A stretch of DNA of 64,000 nucleotides from Treponema sp. (GTDB lineage Bacteria; Spirochaetota; Spirochaetia; Treponematales; Treponemataceae): assembly GCA_016286365.1 (NCBI GenBank), contig JAEESN010000009.1:1-64000 (forward strand). Reading direction: 5' to 3'. The notes beneath the pieces are model-generated. The model did no database searches, was not told the DNA's origin, and was given only the letters and a program-made list of their open reading frames with translations. Each line of letters starts with the position of its first letter. The first letter of the stretch is position 1. Below, piece after piece: positions 8,651-16,325 of this stretch. The translations under genes and the position numbers were made by a program.

Positions 8651-9418
8651 ATGAATTTTTTATCAAGATATGATTTAATCAAAGATTATGTAACACTCGC
8701 TTTGATTTTGATTCCTGTTGGATTTATCCTTCAGGCTGCTTTTATTACAGTTGAACACAAGGGTAAGATGGTTTTGGCTGATGTTTTAAAAGGTCTTGCA
8801 TCTGTTGTTTTCTGTGTAATCGGTTTTACTGCCTATGCGGCTCTTTCGTACAGAAAGTCTGTGCGAGTGGACGGAAGCGAAGTTAAAGCTGCAAAACTGA
8901 TTATTGCAGGTCTTCTTTCCGGCGCTCTTGGTGATATTCTTTTAAACCTCCGTTTTGTCCTTAAAAATGCAGGTAAAAAAATCTTTCTTGCAGGTATTGC
9001 AGTTTTTTTAGCAGGACATATTTTATATCTTATTGCAATCATTCCGGAATCAAGCTCCCTTCTTTTATGTACCATAATCGGAATTATTGTTGCTGCAATC
9101 ATCCTGGTAATCGTTCTTAAAAAGTTTAAGGTTTCTCTTGCTTTTAAAATCTTTGGAATCATATATGTGGGAAGCGTTGTGATTATGACTTCTATTGCGG
9201 TTGGAAATGCTGTTACAGGCTTACTTGCATACGGGAACTTTTTAATCAATCCATATGTGATTTTTGCTTTTGGTGCACTCTTTTTTATGGTGAGCGATGT
9301 AATCCTTATTTTTAATACTTTTGGAACAAAGACGATTTTCCCTCTCCGTGTATTAAATCTTTCGCTTTATTATCTTGGTCAGATTTTAATTGCAATGAGC
9401 ATCTTTTTTTTCTGGTAA
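8651..9418 (+). CDS. YhhN/TMEM86-like (lysoplasmalogenase family) membrane protein
   Basis: Multi-TM protein with GALGDILLNL, FLAGHILYLIA and SDVILIFNTF motifs. Confidence 0.65.
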   Translation: MNFLSRYDLIKDYVTLALILIPVGFILQAAFITVEHKGKMVLADVLKGLASVVFCVIGFTAYAALSYRKSVRVDGSEVKAAKLIIAGLLSGALGDILLNLRFVLKNAGKKIFLAGIAVFLAGHILYLIAIIPESSSLLLCTIIGIIVAAIILVIVLKKFKVSLAFKIFGIIYVGSVVIMTSIAVGNAVTGLLAYGNFLINPYVIFAFGALFFMVSDVILIFNTFGTKTIFPLRVLNLSLYYLGQILIAMSIFFFW

Positions 9419-9424
9419 GATAGT

Positions 9425-10519
9425 ATGAAAAAAATTTTAGTTGTCCCGGATTCTTTTAAGGGAAGTCTTTCTGCTTCTGATTTTTGTAAAGTTTTTTCTG
9501 ATGTTTTAAAAAATAATCAGCATTATGAACTTGATTTACTTCCTGTGGCAGACGGTGGGGAAGGTACTTTGGAATGTCTGAAAAATGCCGCTCCATGTAA
9601 AATCAGTAATTGTGTTGTTCAGAATTCTCTTTACGAAGAAGTTGAAGTTCCCGTTGCTTTTTTTGATGACGGTCGGACTGCGCTTATAGAATCTGCTCTT
9701 TCGAATGGATTACCGCTTATTAAAGGAAGGGAAAATCCGGAGCTTACTTCTTCTTATGGAGTAGGTCAGATGATTGCCTATGCCTTTGATATGGGTGCTA
9801 AAAAAATCATCATCACTTTGGGTGGAAGTTCAACAAACGACTGCGGGATGGGAATGCTCGCCGCTTTGGGTGCATCTTTTTATGACGAAAAGGGAGTTGC
9901 ATTTGTACCCACAGGTGGAACGCTTTGTAACATAAAAGATTTTGATTTATCTATGATGTATCCGCGCCTTGCAGGTGCAAAGTTTGAAGCGATGTGCGAT
10001 GTAAAAAATCCTCTTTTGGGAGAAAAAGGTGCATCAAGAATATACGGACCTCAGAAGGGTGCAGATAAAGAAATGGTAGAACGCCTTGAAAAAGGATGTG
10101 AGCATGTATCCAAGCTTTTCCGTGGCATGCGCGATACTGATTATTCTATGTGCGAAGGAGCCGGTGCTGCGGGTGGAATTGGTTTTGCTGTTTTAGCGGG
10201 TCTTTTTGGAAAACTTAAAAGCGGTATAGATTCTGTTCTTGATTTTTGTAATTTTGACAAGCGTATGAAGGAAGCCGACATCATCGTTACAGGTGAAGGT
10301 TCTTTTGACAGTCAGAGTCTTATGGGAAAAGCCCTTGGCGGTATAATCAAAAGGTGTGGAAATAAGCCTGTTTATGTTTTTACGGGAAGGGCAGAAAAGG
10401 GAATGAAAGTTCCTGAAAACGTAAAGGTTATAGAAATAAGTCAAGGCCAGGATCTGGAGTATGCAATAACGCACGCAAAGGAAAACCTTTTTCAATCTGT
10501 AAAAAAGATTTTTGAATAG
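9425..10519 (+). CDS. Glycerate kinase
   Basis: VVPDSFKGSLSA, PVADGGEGTLE, LGGSSTNDCGMGML, TGEGSFDSQSLMGKA. Confidence 0.93.
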   Translation: MKKILVVPDSFKGSLSASDFCKVFSDVLKNNQHYELDLLPVADGGEGTLECLKNAAPCKISNCVVQNSLYEEVEVPVAFFDDGRTALIESALSNGLPLIKGRENPELTSSYGVGQMIAYAFDMGAKKIIITLGGSSTNDCGMGMLAALGASFYDEKGVAFVPTGGTLCNIKDFDLSMMYPRLAGAKFEAMCDVKNPLLGEKGASRIYGPQKGADKEMVERLEKGCEHVSKLFRGMRDTDYSMCEGAGAAGGIGFAVLAGLFGKLKSGIDSVLDFCNFDKRMKEADIIVTGEGSFDSQSLMGKALGGIIKRCGNKPVYVFTGRAEKGMKVPENVKVIEISQGQDLEYAITHAKENLFQSVKKIFE

Positions 10520-10578
10520 TTTTTTTATTGCACGGTTTTTTACTTTTCATACGGGTGTTTTATCTTTATAATTAAATT

Positions 10579-11193
10579 ATGTTTAATTCGATTACCGGAA
10601 TAATTACAGCTAAATTTCCAAAACAGGTTTTATTGGACAATAATGGTGTTGAATGGGATTTATGTGTTCCCGACAGCAATCTTGATTTACTTCCTCCTGT
10701 AGGAAACGAAGCAAAAATATATACATGGCTTTGCCATACAGATATGATTATGTGTCTTTATGGTTTTGCAAATGCTGATGAGCGCTCTCTCTTTTTAGAT
10801 CTTCTTAAGGTAGAAGGAGTAGGGCCTAAGGGTGCTGTAAAAATCATGTCGTCTGTAAGTTCTAGTCGTCTTACAGAAGTGCTTGAAAACGGCGACCTTG
10901 AAATGCTCGAAGCAATCCCTGGAATCGGTAAAAAGACAGCCGGAAAGATGATGCTCACACTCAAGGGAAAATTAAAGATTTCTGAAACATCTACAACCGT
11001 AAGAATAAATGTTCCATCAGCTTATACCGATGTAATCAACTCGCTTGTGAGCATGGGTTACGACAAAAAGATGGTCGAACAGAAAATTTCATCACTTTCT
11101 GAAAGCTTGAAATCAGATAAGGATTTTACGGAAAAATCACAGAAAGAAAAAGAAGATATTATATTCCGTCGTGCGATTGTGGAATTAGTTTAG
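10579..11193 (+). CDS. ruvA: Holliday junction branch migration protein RuvA
   Basis: MFNSITGIITAK, LLKVEGVGPKGAVKIMS, IPGIGKKTAGKMMLTLK. Confidence 0.95.
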   Translation: MFNSITGIITAKFPKQVLLDNNGVEWDLCVPDSNLDLLPPVGNEAKIYTWLCHTDMIMCLYGFANADERSLFLDLLKVEGVGPKGAVKIMSSVSSSRLTEVLENGDLEMLEAIPGIGKKTAGKMMLTLKGKLKISETSTTVRINVPSAYTDVINSLVSMGYDKKMVEQKISSLSESLKSDKDFTEKSQKEKEDIIFRRAIVELV

Positions 11194-11217
11194 TTTTTGG
11201 GCAGGGTTATAAGCAAT

Positions 11218-12270
11218 ATGGAAAATATGGAAGAACAGGATTTTAGTACTATTGTTAGAGCCGACTTAAAAAGCTCTTTTGATGACCAGGATAATAAACT
11301 TCGCCCTCAGCTTTTAAAGGATTTTTTAGGACAGGAATCGATTAAAAAAAATCTTAAGACTTTTATAGAAGCCGCAAAGCAAAGGCAGGAACCCCTTGAT
11401 CATCTTCTTTTAATAGGACCTCCCGGACTTGGAAAAACAACCCTGGCTCAGATTACAGCGCACGAACTGGGTGTTGATTTTAAAGTGACTTCTGCTCCGG
11501 CTCTTGATAAGCCAAAAGATTTAGCCGGAATCCTTTCTACAATCACAGAACGTACCGTATTTTTTATAGACGAAATCCACCGTTTAAAACCTGCCATCGA
11601 AGAAATGCTTTATATAGCTATGGAAGATTTTGAACTCGACTGGATAATCGGACAGGGAGCGGCTGCAAGAACGGTTCGAATTCCGATCCCGCCTTTTACG
11701 CTCATAGGTGCAACAACAAAGGCCGGTAGCGTTAGTTCTCCGCTTAGAAGCCGTTTTGGTTTTATACCACGCTTTGAATTTTATACAAATGAAGAACTTG
11801 CTTCTATTATCAAGCGTTCTGCTGCAATCTTAGAAACACTGATTGATGAAGATGCAGCCCTTCTTTTAGCTCAGTGCTGCCGTGGAACTCCTCGTGTTGC
11901 AAACAGGGTTTTACGAAGAATGAGGGATTTTGCTCAGGTTTCGGGTCAGAATAAAATTACTTCACAGATTGTAAAGGAAGGCTTAAAGAGACTCGAAATT
12001 GACGAAATGGGTCTTGAAAAATACGACAGGGAAATCCTTAAATCTATTATCGAAAATTTTGGCGGAGGTCCTGTGGGTGCAGAAACTCTTGCAATCTCGA
12101 TTGGAGAAAGCATGGATACACTCGAAGATTATTATGAGCCATATTTAATCCAGTGCGGACTTTTACAGAGAACCCCAAGAGGAAGAATGGTAACTTCTAA
12201 AGCTTATGAACATCTTGGACTTTCAGCTATGGCTCCTTCGAATAATAATTCACAGGGGTCACTTTTTTAA
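11218..12270 (+). CDS. ruvB: Holliday junction DNA helicase RuvB
   Basis: LRPQLLKDFLGQ, GPPGLGKTTLA, FIDEIHRL, GATTKAGSVSSPLRSRFG; ATG 11218 preferred over TTG 11197. Confidence 0.96.
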   Translation: MENMEEQDFSTIVRADLKSSFDDQDNKLRPQLLKDFLGQESIKKNLKTFIEAAKQRQEPLDHLLLIGPPGLGKTTLAQITAHELGVDFKVTSAPALDKPKDLAGILSTITERTVFFIDEIHRLKPAIEEMLYIAMEDFELDWIIGQGAAARTVRIPIPPFTLIGATTKAGSVSSPLRSRFGFIPRFEFYTNEELASIIKRSAAILETLIDEDAALLLAQCCRGTPRVANRVLRRMRDFAQVSGQNKITSQIVKEGLKRLEIDEMGLEKYDREILKSIIENFGGGPVGAETLAISIGESMDTLEDYYEPYLIQCGLLQRTPRGRMVTSKAYEHLGLSAMAPSNNNSQGSLF

Positions 12271-12273
12271 TCT

Positions 12274-12888
12274 ATGCCATTATCTGATTTTTTAGAAAGC
12301 AATAATCTTCGTTTAGACCAGCAGCTCAAATTCACTGCCGAAGTCGACAAGATGACTTCCATACTCCGCCGCACACTTCTTGTAGACGGTTCAAGGCGCG
12401 AAAACGATGCAGAACATTCCTGGCACATCGCCCTTATGACTCTTCTTTTTAAAGAGTATTGTATCTCACCGGTGAATGTAGAACGCGCTGCAAAGATGTG
12501 TCTTATCCACGATTTAATCGAAATCTATGCCGGAGATACTTTTGCCTATGATCCTATAGGAAACAAAGATAAACAAGAGCGTGAATCAAAAGCAGCCGAT
12601 AAACTTTTTGCCCAGCTCCCAGAAGAACAGGGAAGAGAATTCCGCTCGCTCTGGGAAGAGTTTGATGCAATGCAGACAAATGATGCAAAATATGCTGCCT
12701 GTATGGACCGCCTTCAGCCTTTTTTACATAATACTTTAACCTCCGGTCACACCTGGGTAGAAAGCGGAACATGCCGTTCCAATGTAGAAAAGCGTATGGC
12801 CATAATCAAAGATTTTATGCCCGAAGTATATAAATGGGTCCAAGCCAACATCAACAATGCCATAAAAATGGGCTGGCTTAAAGAGTAG
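12274..12888 (+). CDS. HD-domain hydrolase (YfbR/HDDC2-like 5'-nucleotidase family)
   Basis: RRENDAEHSWHIALM, CLIHDLIEIYAGDTFAYD. Confidence 0.85.
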   Translation: MPLSDFLESNNLRLDQQLKFTAEVDKMTSILRRTLLVDGSRRENDAEHSWHIALMTLLFKEYCISPVNVERAAKMCLIHDLIEIYAGDTFAYDPIGNKDKQERESKAADKLFAQLPEEQGREFRSLWEEFDAMQTNDAKYAACMDRLQPFLHNTLTSGHTWVESGTCRSNVEKRMAIIKDFMPEVYKWVQANINNAIKMGWLKE

Positions 12889-12910
12889 TTTAAACTGGTT
12901 TAAAAACTGG

Positions 12911-12939
12911 TTGACTTTTTTAAATATAAACATTATATT
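12911..12939 (+). promoter_or_regulatory. Sigma70-type promoter TTGACT-N17-TATATT for the toxin-antitoxin operon
   Basis: -35 12911-12916, 17-bp spacer, -10 12934-12939; overlapping direct repeats AAACTGGTT at 12892 and 12904. Confidence 0.65.
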
Positions 12940-12963
12940 TTAAGTAAGAAAGGAGGTGTCTAT

Positions 12964-13239
12964 ATGTTTGATTTTACTCCAAATTTCTCAAATGAATATA
13001 ATGTTGGTGCTTTTGATGCAAAGACTTTTTTCTCTGAGTTTCTACGCAAAGTTCAGGAAGGAGCAGTAATCAATATTTCTAAAAACGGAAAGAAAGTTGC
13101 AGTTCTTAAAGGGGTAAATAAAGTTTTAAATGAAGATGCACTCGATGCACACAAGCGTATTATAAATCGAAGAAAATCATATTCATCTCTTTCAATTTCG
13201 GAAATAAGGGAGCTTAAAAATGAAGGAAGAAAGTATTGA
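12964..13239 (+). CDS. Type II antitoxin, Phd/prevent-host-death-like
   Basis: SD aaaggaggtg; 'NVGAFDAKTFFSEFLRKVQEGAVINISKNGKKVAVL' matches Phd-type N-terminus; overlaps downstream toxin by 20 bp. Confidence 0.75.
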   Translation: MFDFTPNFSNEYNVGAFDAKTFFSEFLRKVQEGAVINISKNGKKVAVLKGVNKVLNEDALDAHKRIINRRKSYSSLSISEIRELKNEGRKY

Positions 13240-13684
13240 TTCTTTTCCTTGTATTGTAACCGACACTTCTTTTATAGCCTCTTATGTTCTAAACGGATTC
13301 ACTGATGATGAGTTTCCGGATTGTGTAAAAGATATTGAATACGTATTAAATAACAATGGACAGTTTTATGTTCCCCCTTTATTCTGGTACGAGATAGAAA
13401 ATGTTTTACTTTATAAAACCAGAGCTTTTAAATCAAATGTTTCGGGAAAAAAGAAAACTATTCTATCTGTATCTGATGCAATGGATATTATGTATGATTT
13501 AAGCCAGCTTCCTTTTTATACAGACTGTCAGCCTGATACTCAGATTCGTCAACGTATTTTTTCTATTGCAAAAGAATTCAATCTTTCTTATTACGATGCT
13601 TCCTACCTTGAACTTTCAAGACGTTATAACATTCCTCTTAAAACTTATGATGAAGATCTTCTTAGGGCAGTAAAAAAGTCATAA
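13220..13684 (+). CDS. PIN-domain toxin, VapC family
   Basis: VTDTSFIASYV, WYEIENVL, LSYYDASYLELSRRYNIPLKTYDEDL acidic PIN motifs. Confidence 0.82.
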   Translation: MKEESIDSFPCIVTDTSFIASYVLNGFTDDEFPDCVKDIEYVLNNNGQFYVPPLFWYEIENVLLYKTRAFKSNVSGKKKTILSVSDAMDIMYDLSQLPFYTDCQPDTQIRQRIFSIAKEFNLSYYDASYLELSRRYNIPLKTYDEDLLRAVKKS

Positions 13685-13784
13685 AACATCTTTGATGATT
13701 ATTTTAATAATCCAATAATTTTTCTATAAAATTAAAATTCCCACCATTATAGTTAATTTTTCTTTTTTGTGATAAAGTACCTTT

Positions 13785-14867
13785 ATGCTTACTTCCGATT
13801 TTAATTTTGATTTACCAGAAGAACTGATTGCGCAGCATCCAAGCGGAGTGCGTGGTCAGGATAAACTCATGCTTTTAGACCGTGCTACAGGTAAAGTGGA
13901 ACACCATATGATGGATGATTTACCTTCTTTAATTCAGCCGGGCACACTCATGATTTTTAATAACAGCCGCGTTCGCCGTGCACGTGTTTACGGTATAAAA
14001 GAGTCTACAGGCCGCGAAACTGAATTCATGTTTTTAAATACAATCGATAAAGAATGCTGCATCTGGAATACAATGGTAAAATCGGCAAAAAAGCAGAAGC
14101 CTGGAATGCGCTATACTTTTCCTGACGGCACTATTGCAACCATCATTGAACACGAAGGAAACGCAGGTACAGAATTTAGAGCCCTTAAATTTGATTTTGC
14201 AATCAACGAAGAATGGTTTGAAAAAAACGGACACATTCCTCTTCCTCCATATATCCGCCGTGAAGATACAGATGAAGATTCAGAGCGCTATCAAAATGTT
14301 TATGCTACAGATACAGGTAGTGCAGCCTGTCCTACTGCAGGCCTTCATTTTACAAAAGATATGCTCGCAAGGCTCGACAAGGCCGGAATTGAACGGCGCT
14401 TTGTAACCCTTCACGTTGGACTTGGAACCTTCCTTCCTGTACGTGAAGAAAATATCGAAAACCATAAGATGCACGAAGAATGGTACACAATCCCAAAGGA
14501 AACTGCAGATGCCATAAACAAGGCAAAAAGGGAAGGTCGTCCTATTCTTGCAGTTGGAACTACAAGTGTACGTACTCTGGAAAGTGCCGCACAAAAGCTT
14601 TCAGATGAAGAGGGTGGTTTCGACCAGCTCAACCCCCAGAAAGAATGGCTTAATCCTGGAACTTCATCTACAAGTATTTTTATGTATCCGGGCTATAAGT
14701 TCAAAGTAGTAGATCAGATGTTTACGAATTTCCATACACCCGAAAGTACTCTTATCATGCTTGTTTCTGCCTTTGCCGGAAGAGAAAATATACTTTCTGC
14801 CTATAAAACAGCGGTAGAAAATAAGTATAGATTCTTTTCTTACGGAGATTGTATGTTCATACGCTAG
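13785..14867 (+). CDS. queA: S-adenosylmethionine:tRNA ribosyltransferase-isomerase QueA
   Basis: FNFDLPEELIAQHP, AGLHFT, HVGLGTF, TNFHTPESTLIMLVSAFAG. Confidence 0.96.
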   Translation: MLTSDFNFDLPEELIAQHPSGVRGQDKLMLLDRATGKVEHHMMDDLPSLIQPGTLMIFNNSRVRRARVYGIKESTGRETEFMFLNTIDKECCIWNTMVKSAKKQKPGMRYTFPDGTIATIIEHEGNAGTEFRALKFDFAINEEWFEKNGHIPLPPYIRREDTDEDSERYQNVYATDTGSAACPTAGLHFTKDMLARLDKAGIERRFVTLHVGLGTFLPVREENIENHKMHEEWYTIPKETADAINKAKREGRPILAVGTTSVRTLESAAQKLSDEEGGFDQLNPQKEWLNPGTSSTSIFMYPGYKFKVVDQMFTNFHTPESTLIMLVSAFAGRENILSAYKTAVENKYRFFSYGDCMFIR

Positions 14868-15000
14868 TTTTGCGAAGCAAAACTAGTTAGTGAGCGAAGC
14901 GAACGTACGATTGTATGTTTATAAGATAGGGGGCGTTACGGGGGATGTGCCCCCGTTGGGTTGGGTAGCGAGCAACAGCGTGCGAGCGTAGGGAGGGGCT
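14864..15000. repeat. Palindrome-rich, locally GC-rich intergenic element overlapping the queA stop codon
   Basis: CTAGTTTTGC-GAA-GCAAAACTAG at 14864-14886; ACGGGGG-ATGTG-CCCCCGT further on; GGGGCTCCGCCC near the end. Confidence 0.7.
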
Positions 15001-15009
15001 CCGCCCTCT

Positions 15010-15804
15010 TTATGTCAACTGTTCAAAACTGTAACGTGTCAGATTAAAAAACTGCTGTTTAACAACATCGCTTATCATCTGGTCGGTTGCCGCATTTTGG
15101 AATTCTTCTGCAACCTGCTCCTGAATTGTTTCGATATCTTTTTTTGTAAGAGGTAGCTTATGACCGATGAGCGCATTTTCAAGACTCTTGCTTTTAAATA
15201 CAAAAGGACCTGCAAACGCAAGGCTTACATCGATAATCGCATTTTTTTCTGTGCTTACAAGGAAGGCAAAAGAGGCAGACTGTTCTGTGATTGTATGCTC
15301 GGGCCCGATTCTTCGGAAGATGCTTAAATCATAATTTGAAATTGGAACTCTTATATTCGAAAGGATAAATCCGTCGGGAACTTTTTTAAAATTCTGGAGT
15401 GTTTCGAGTTTTGTTTCTGACTGGCTTTTAAATTCGAGTCTTGCTTCTAGAGCCAGAAGTGGAGCGTAAAGTGTGAGCTTTTGTCCGGGAGAGCATAAGT
15501 TTCCGCCGATTGTTGCAATATTTCTTATCATCGGGTTTGCAATACAGTTTAAGGCGTCGAAGAGAATCTGCGGAAGATGGTTTTGTCCTACTGCTAAAAG
15601 TGATGAAAGTGTGGCCCCAGGTCCTACATCTAAAAAGCGTTCGTGTCTTGCAATCTGTGAAAGTTCTTTTATTCCAAAGGTAGAAATTGCTTTATCGGGG
15701 AGCTCTTCTATTCTTGTACAGCCGCCTACAACTTTTAAGCCCTTGTTGATTTTAAGCTGATATAAGAGTTCAGAAATATTTTTCGCGATTAAAACCGACT
15801 TCAT
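15010..15804 (-). CDS. FAD-binding subunit of molybdopterin dehydrogenase (xanthine dehydrogenase family)
   Basis: VVGGCTRIEEL, ATLSSLL, MIRNIATIGGNLCSP. Confidence 0.82.
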   Translation of the reverse strand: MKSVLIAKNISELLYQLKINKGLKVVGGCTRIEELPDKAISTFGIKELSQIARHERFLDVGPGATLSSLLAVGQNHLPQILFDALNCIANPMIRNIATIGGNLCSPGQKLTLYAPLLALEARLEFKSQSETKLETLQNFKKVPDGFILSNIRVPISNYDLSIFRRIGPEHTITEQSASFAFLVSTEKNAIIDVSLAFAGPFVFKSKSLENALIGHKLPLTKKDIETIQEQVAEEFQNAATDQMISDVVKQQFFNLTRYSFEQLT

Positions 15805-16325
15805 CTTTCATCCCCCTTAGTTTTTGTAATATTTTTTTTGTATTTTTTTGCTACAAATTCGTAGCCCTTGTTCGAAATCTCTATTGCTAAAAGAATTCCG
15901 TTTGTGAGTGTTGCAAGGTCGGTACAGCACGGAGAAAGATGTTTTACATGATCTGATATTTCCTGGCGCGTAAGATTTTTATTCGATTTTAAAAGCTGAT
16001 AAGCAGAAAAGATTTTTCCTGAATCGCAGTAACCGCAGAGTTTAATCTGTGCAAGTTCGAATCCCTGCATGATTGTAGTGTATTCTTTTGTACGCTTAAA
16101 ATAATCAAGGGTAACTATGTCTGTGTCTCTTATTATTCCTACAGGGATTTTGCACGAGGCAACCGGGCTGTCGTTTAATAAAACAGAGCAGGCTCCACAG
16201 TATCCGCTTGTGCATCCGCATTTTACAGAAGGGCAGGAAAGGCGTCTTAAAACAGCCATGAGCGAATCTTCGGGACGTGAGTCAAGGATAATTTTATCTC
16301 CGTTTAAGGTTATTGGGATGTTCAT
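15801..16325 (-). CDS. [2Fe-2S]-binding subunit of xanthine dehydrogenase-like enzyme
   Basis: VKCGCTSGYCGACSVLLNDSPVASC and LCGYCDSGKIFSAYQLL. Confidence 0.85.
   Translation of the reverse strand: MNIPITLNGDKIILDSRPEDSLMAVLRRLSCPSVKCGCTSGYCGACSVLLNDSPVASCKIPVGIIRDTDIVTLDYFKRTKEYTTIMQGFELAQIKLCGYCDSGKIFSAYQLLKSNKNLTRQEISDHVKHLSPCCTDLATLTNGILLAIEISNKGYEFVAKKYKKNITKTKGDER

Noticed and set aside
8833-9249. 138-aa minus-strand ORF opposite the YhhN-like gene
   Set aside because: Antisense shadow of a hydrophobic gene; no RBS or homology signal.
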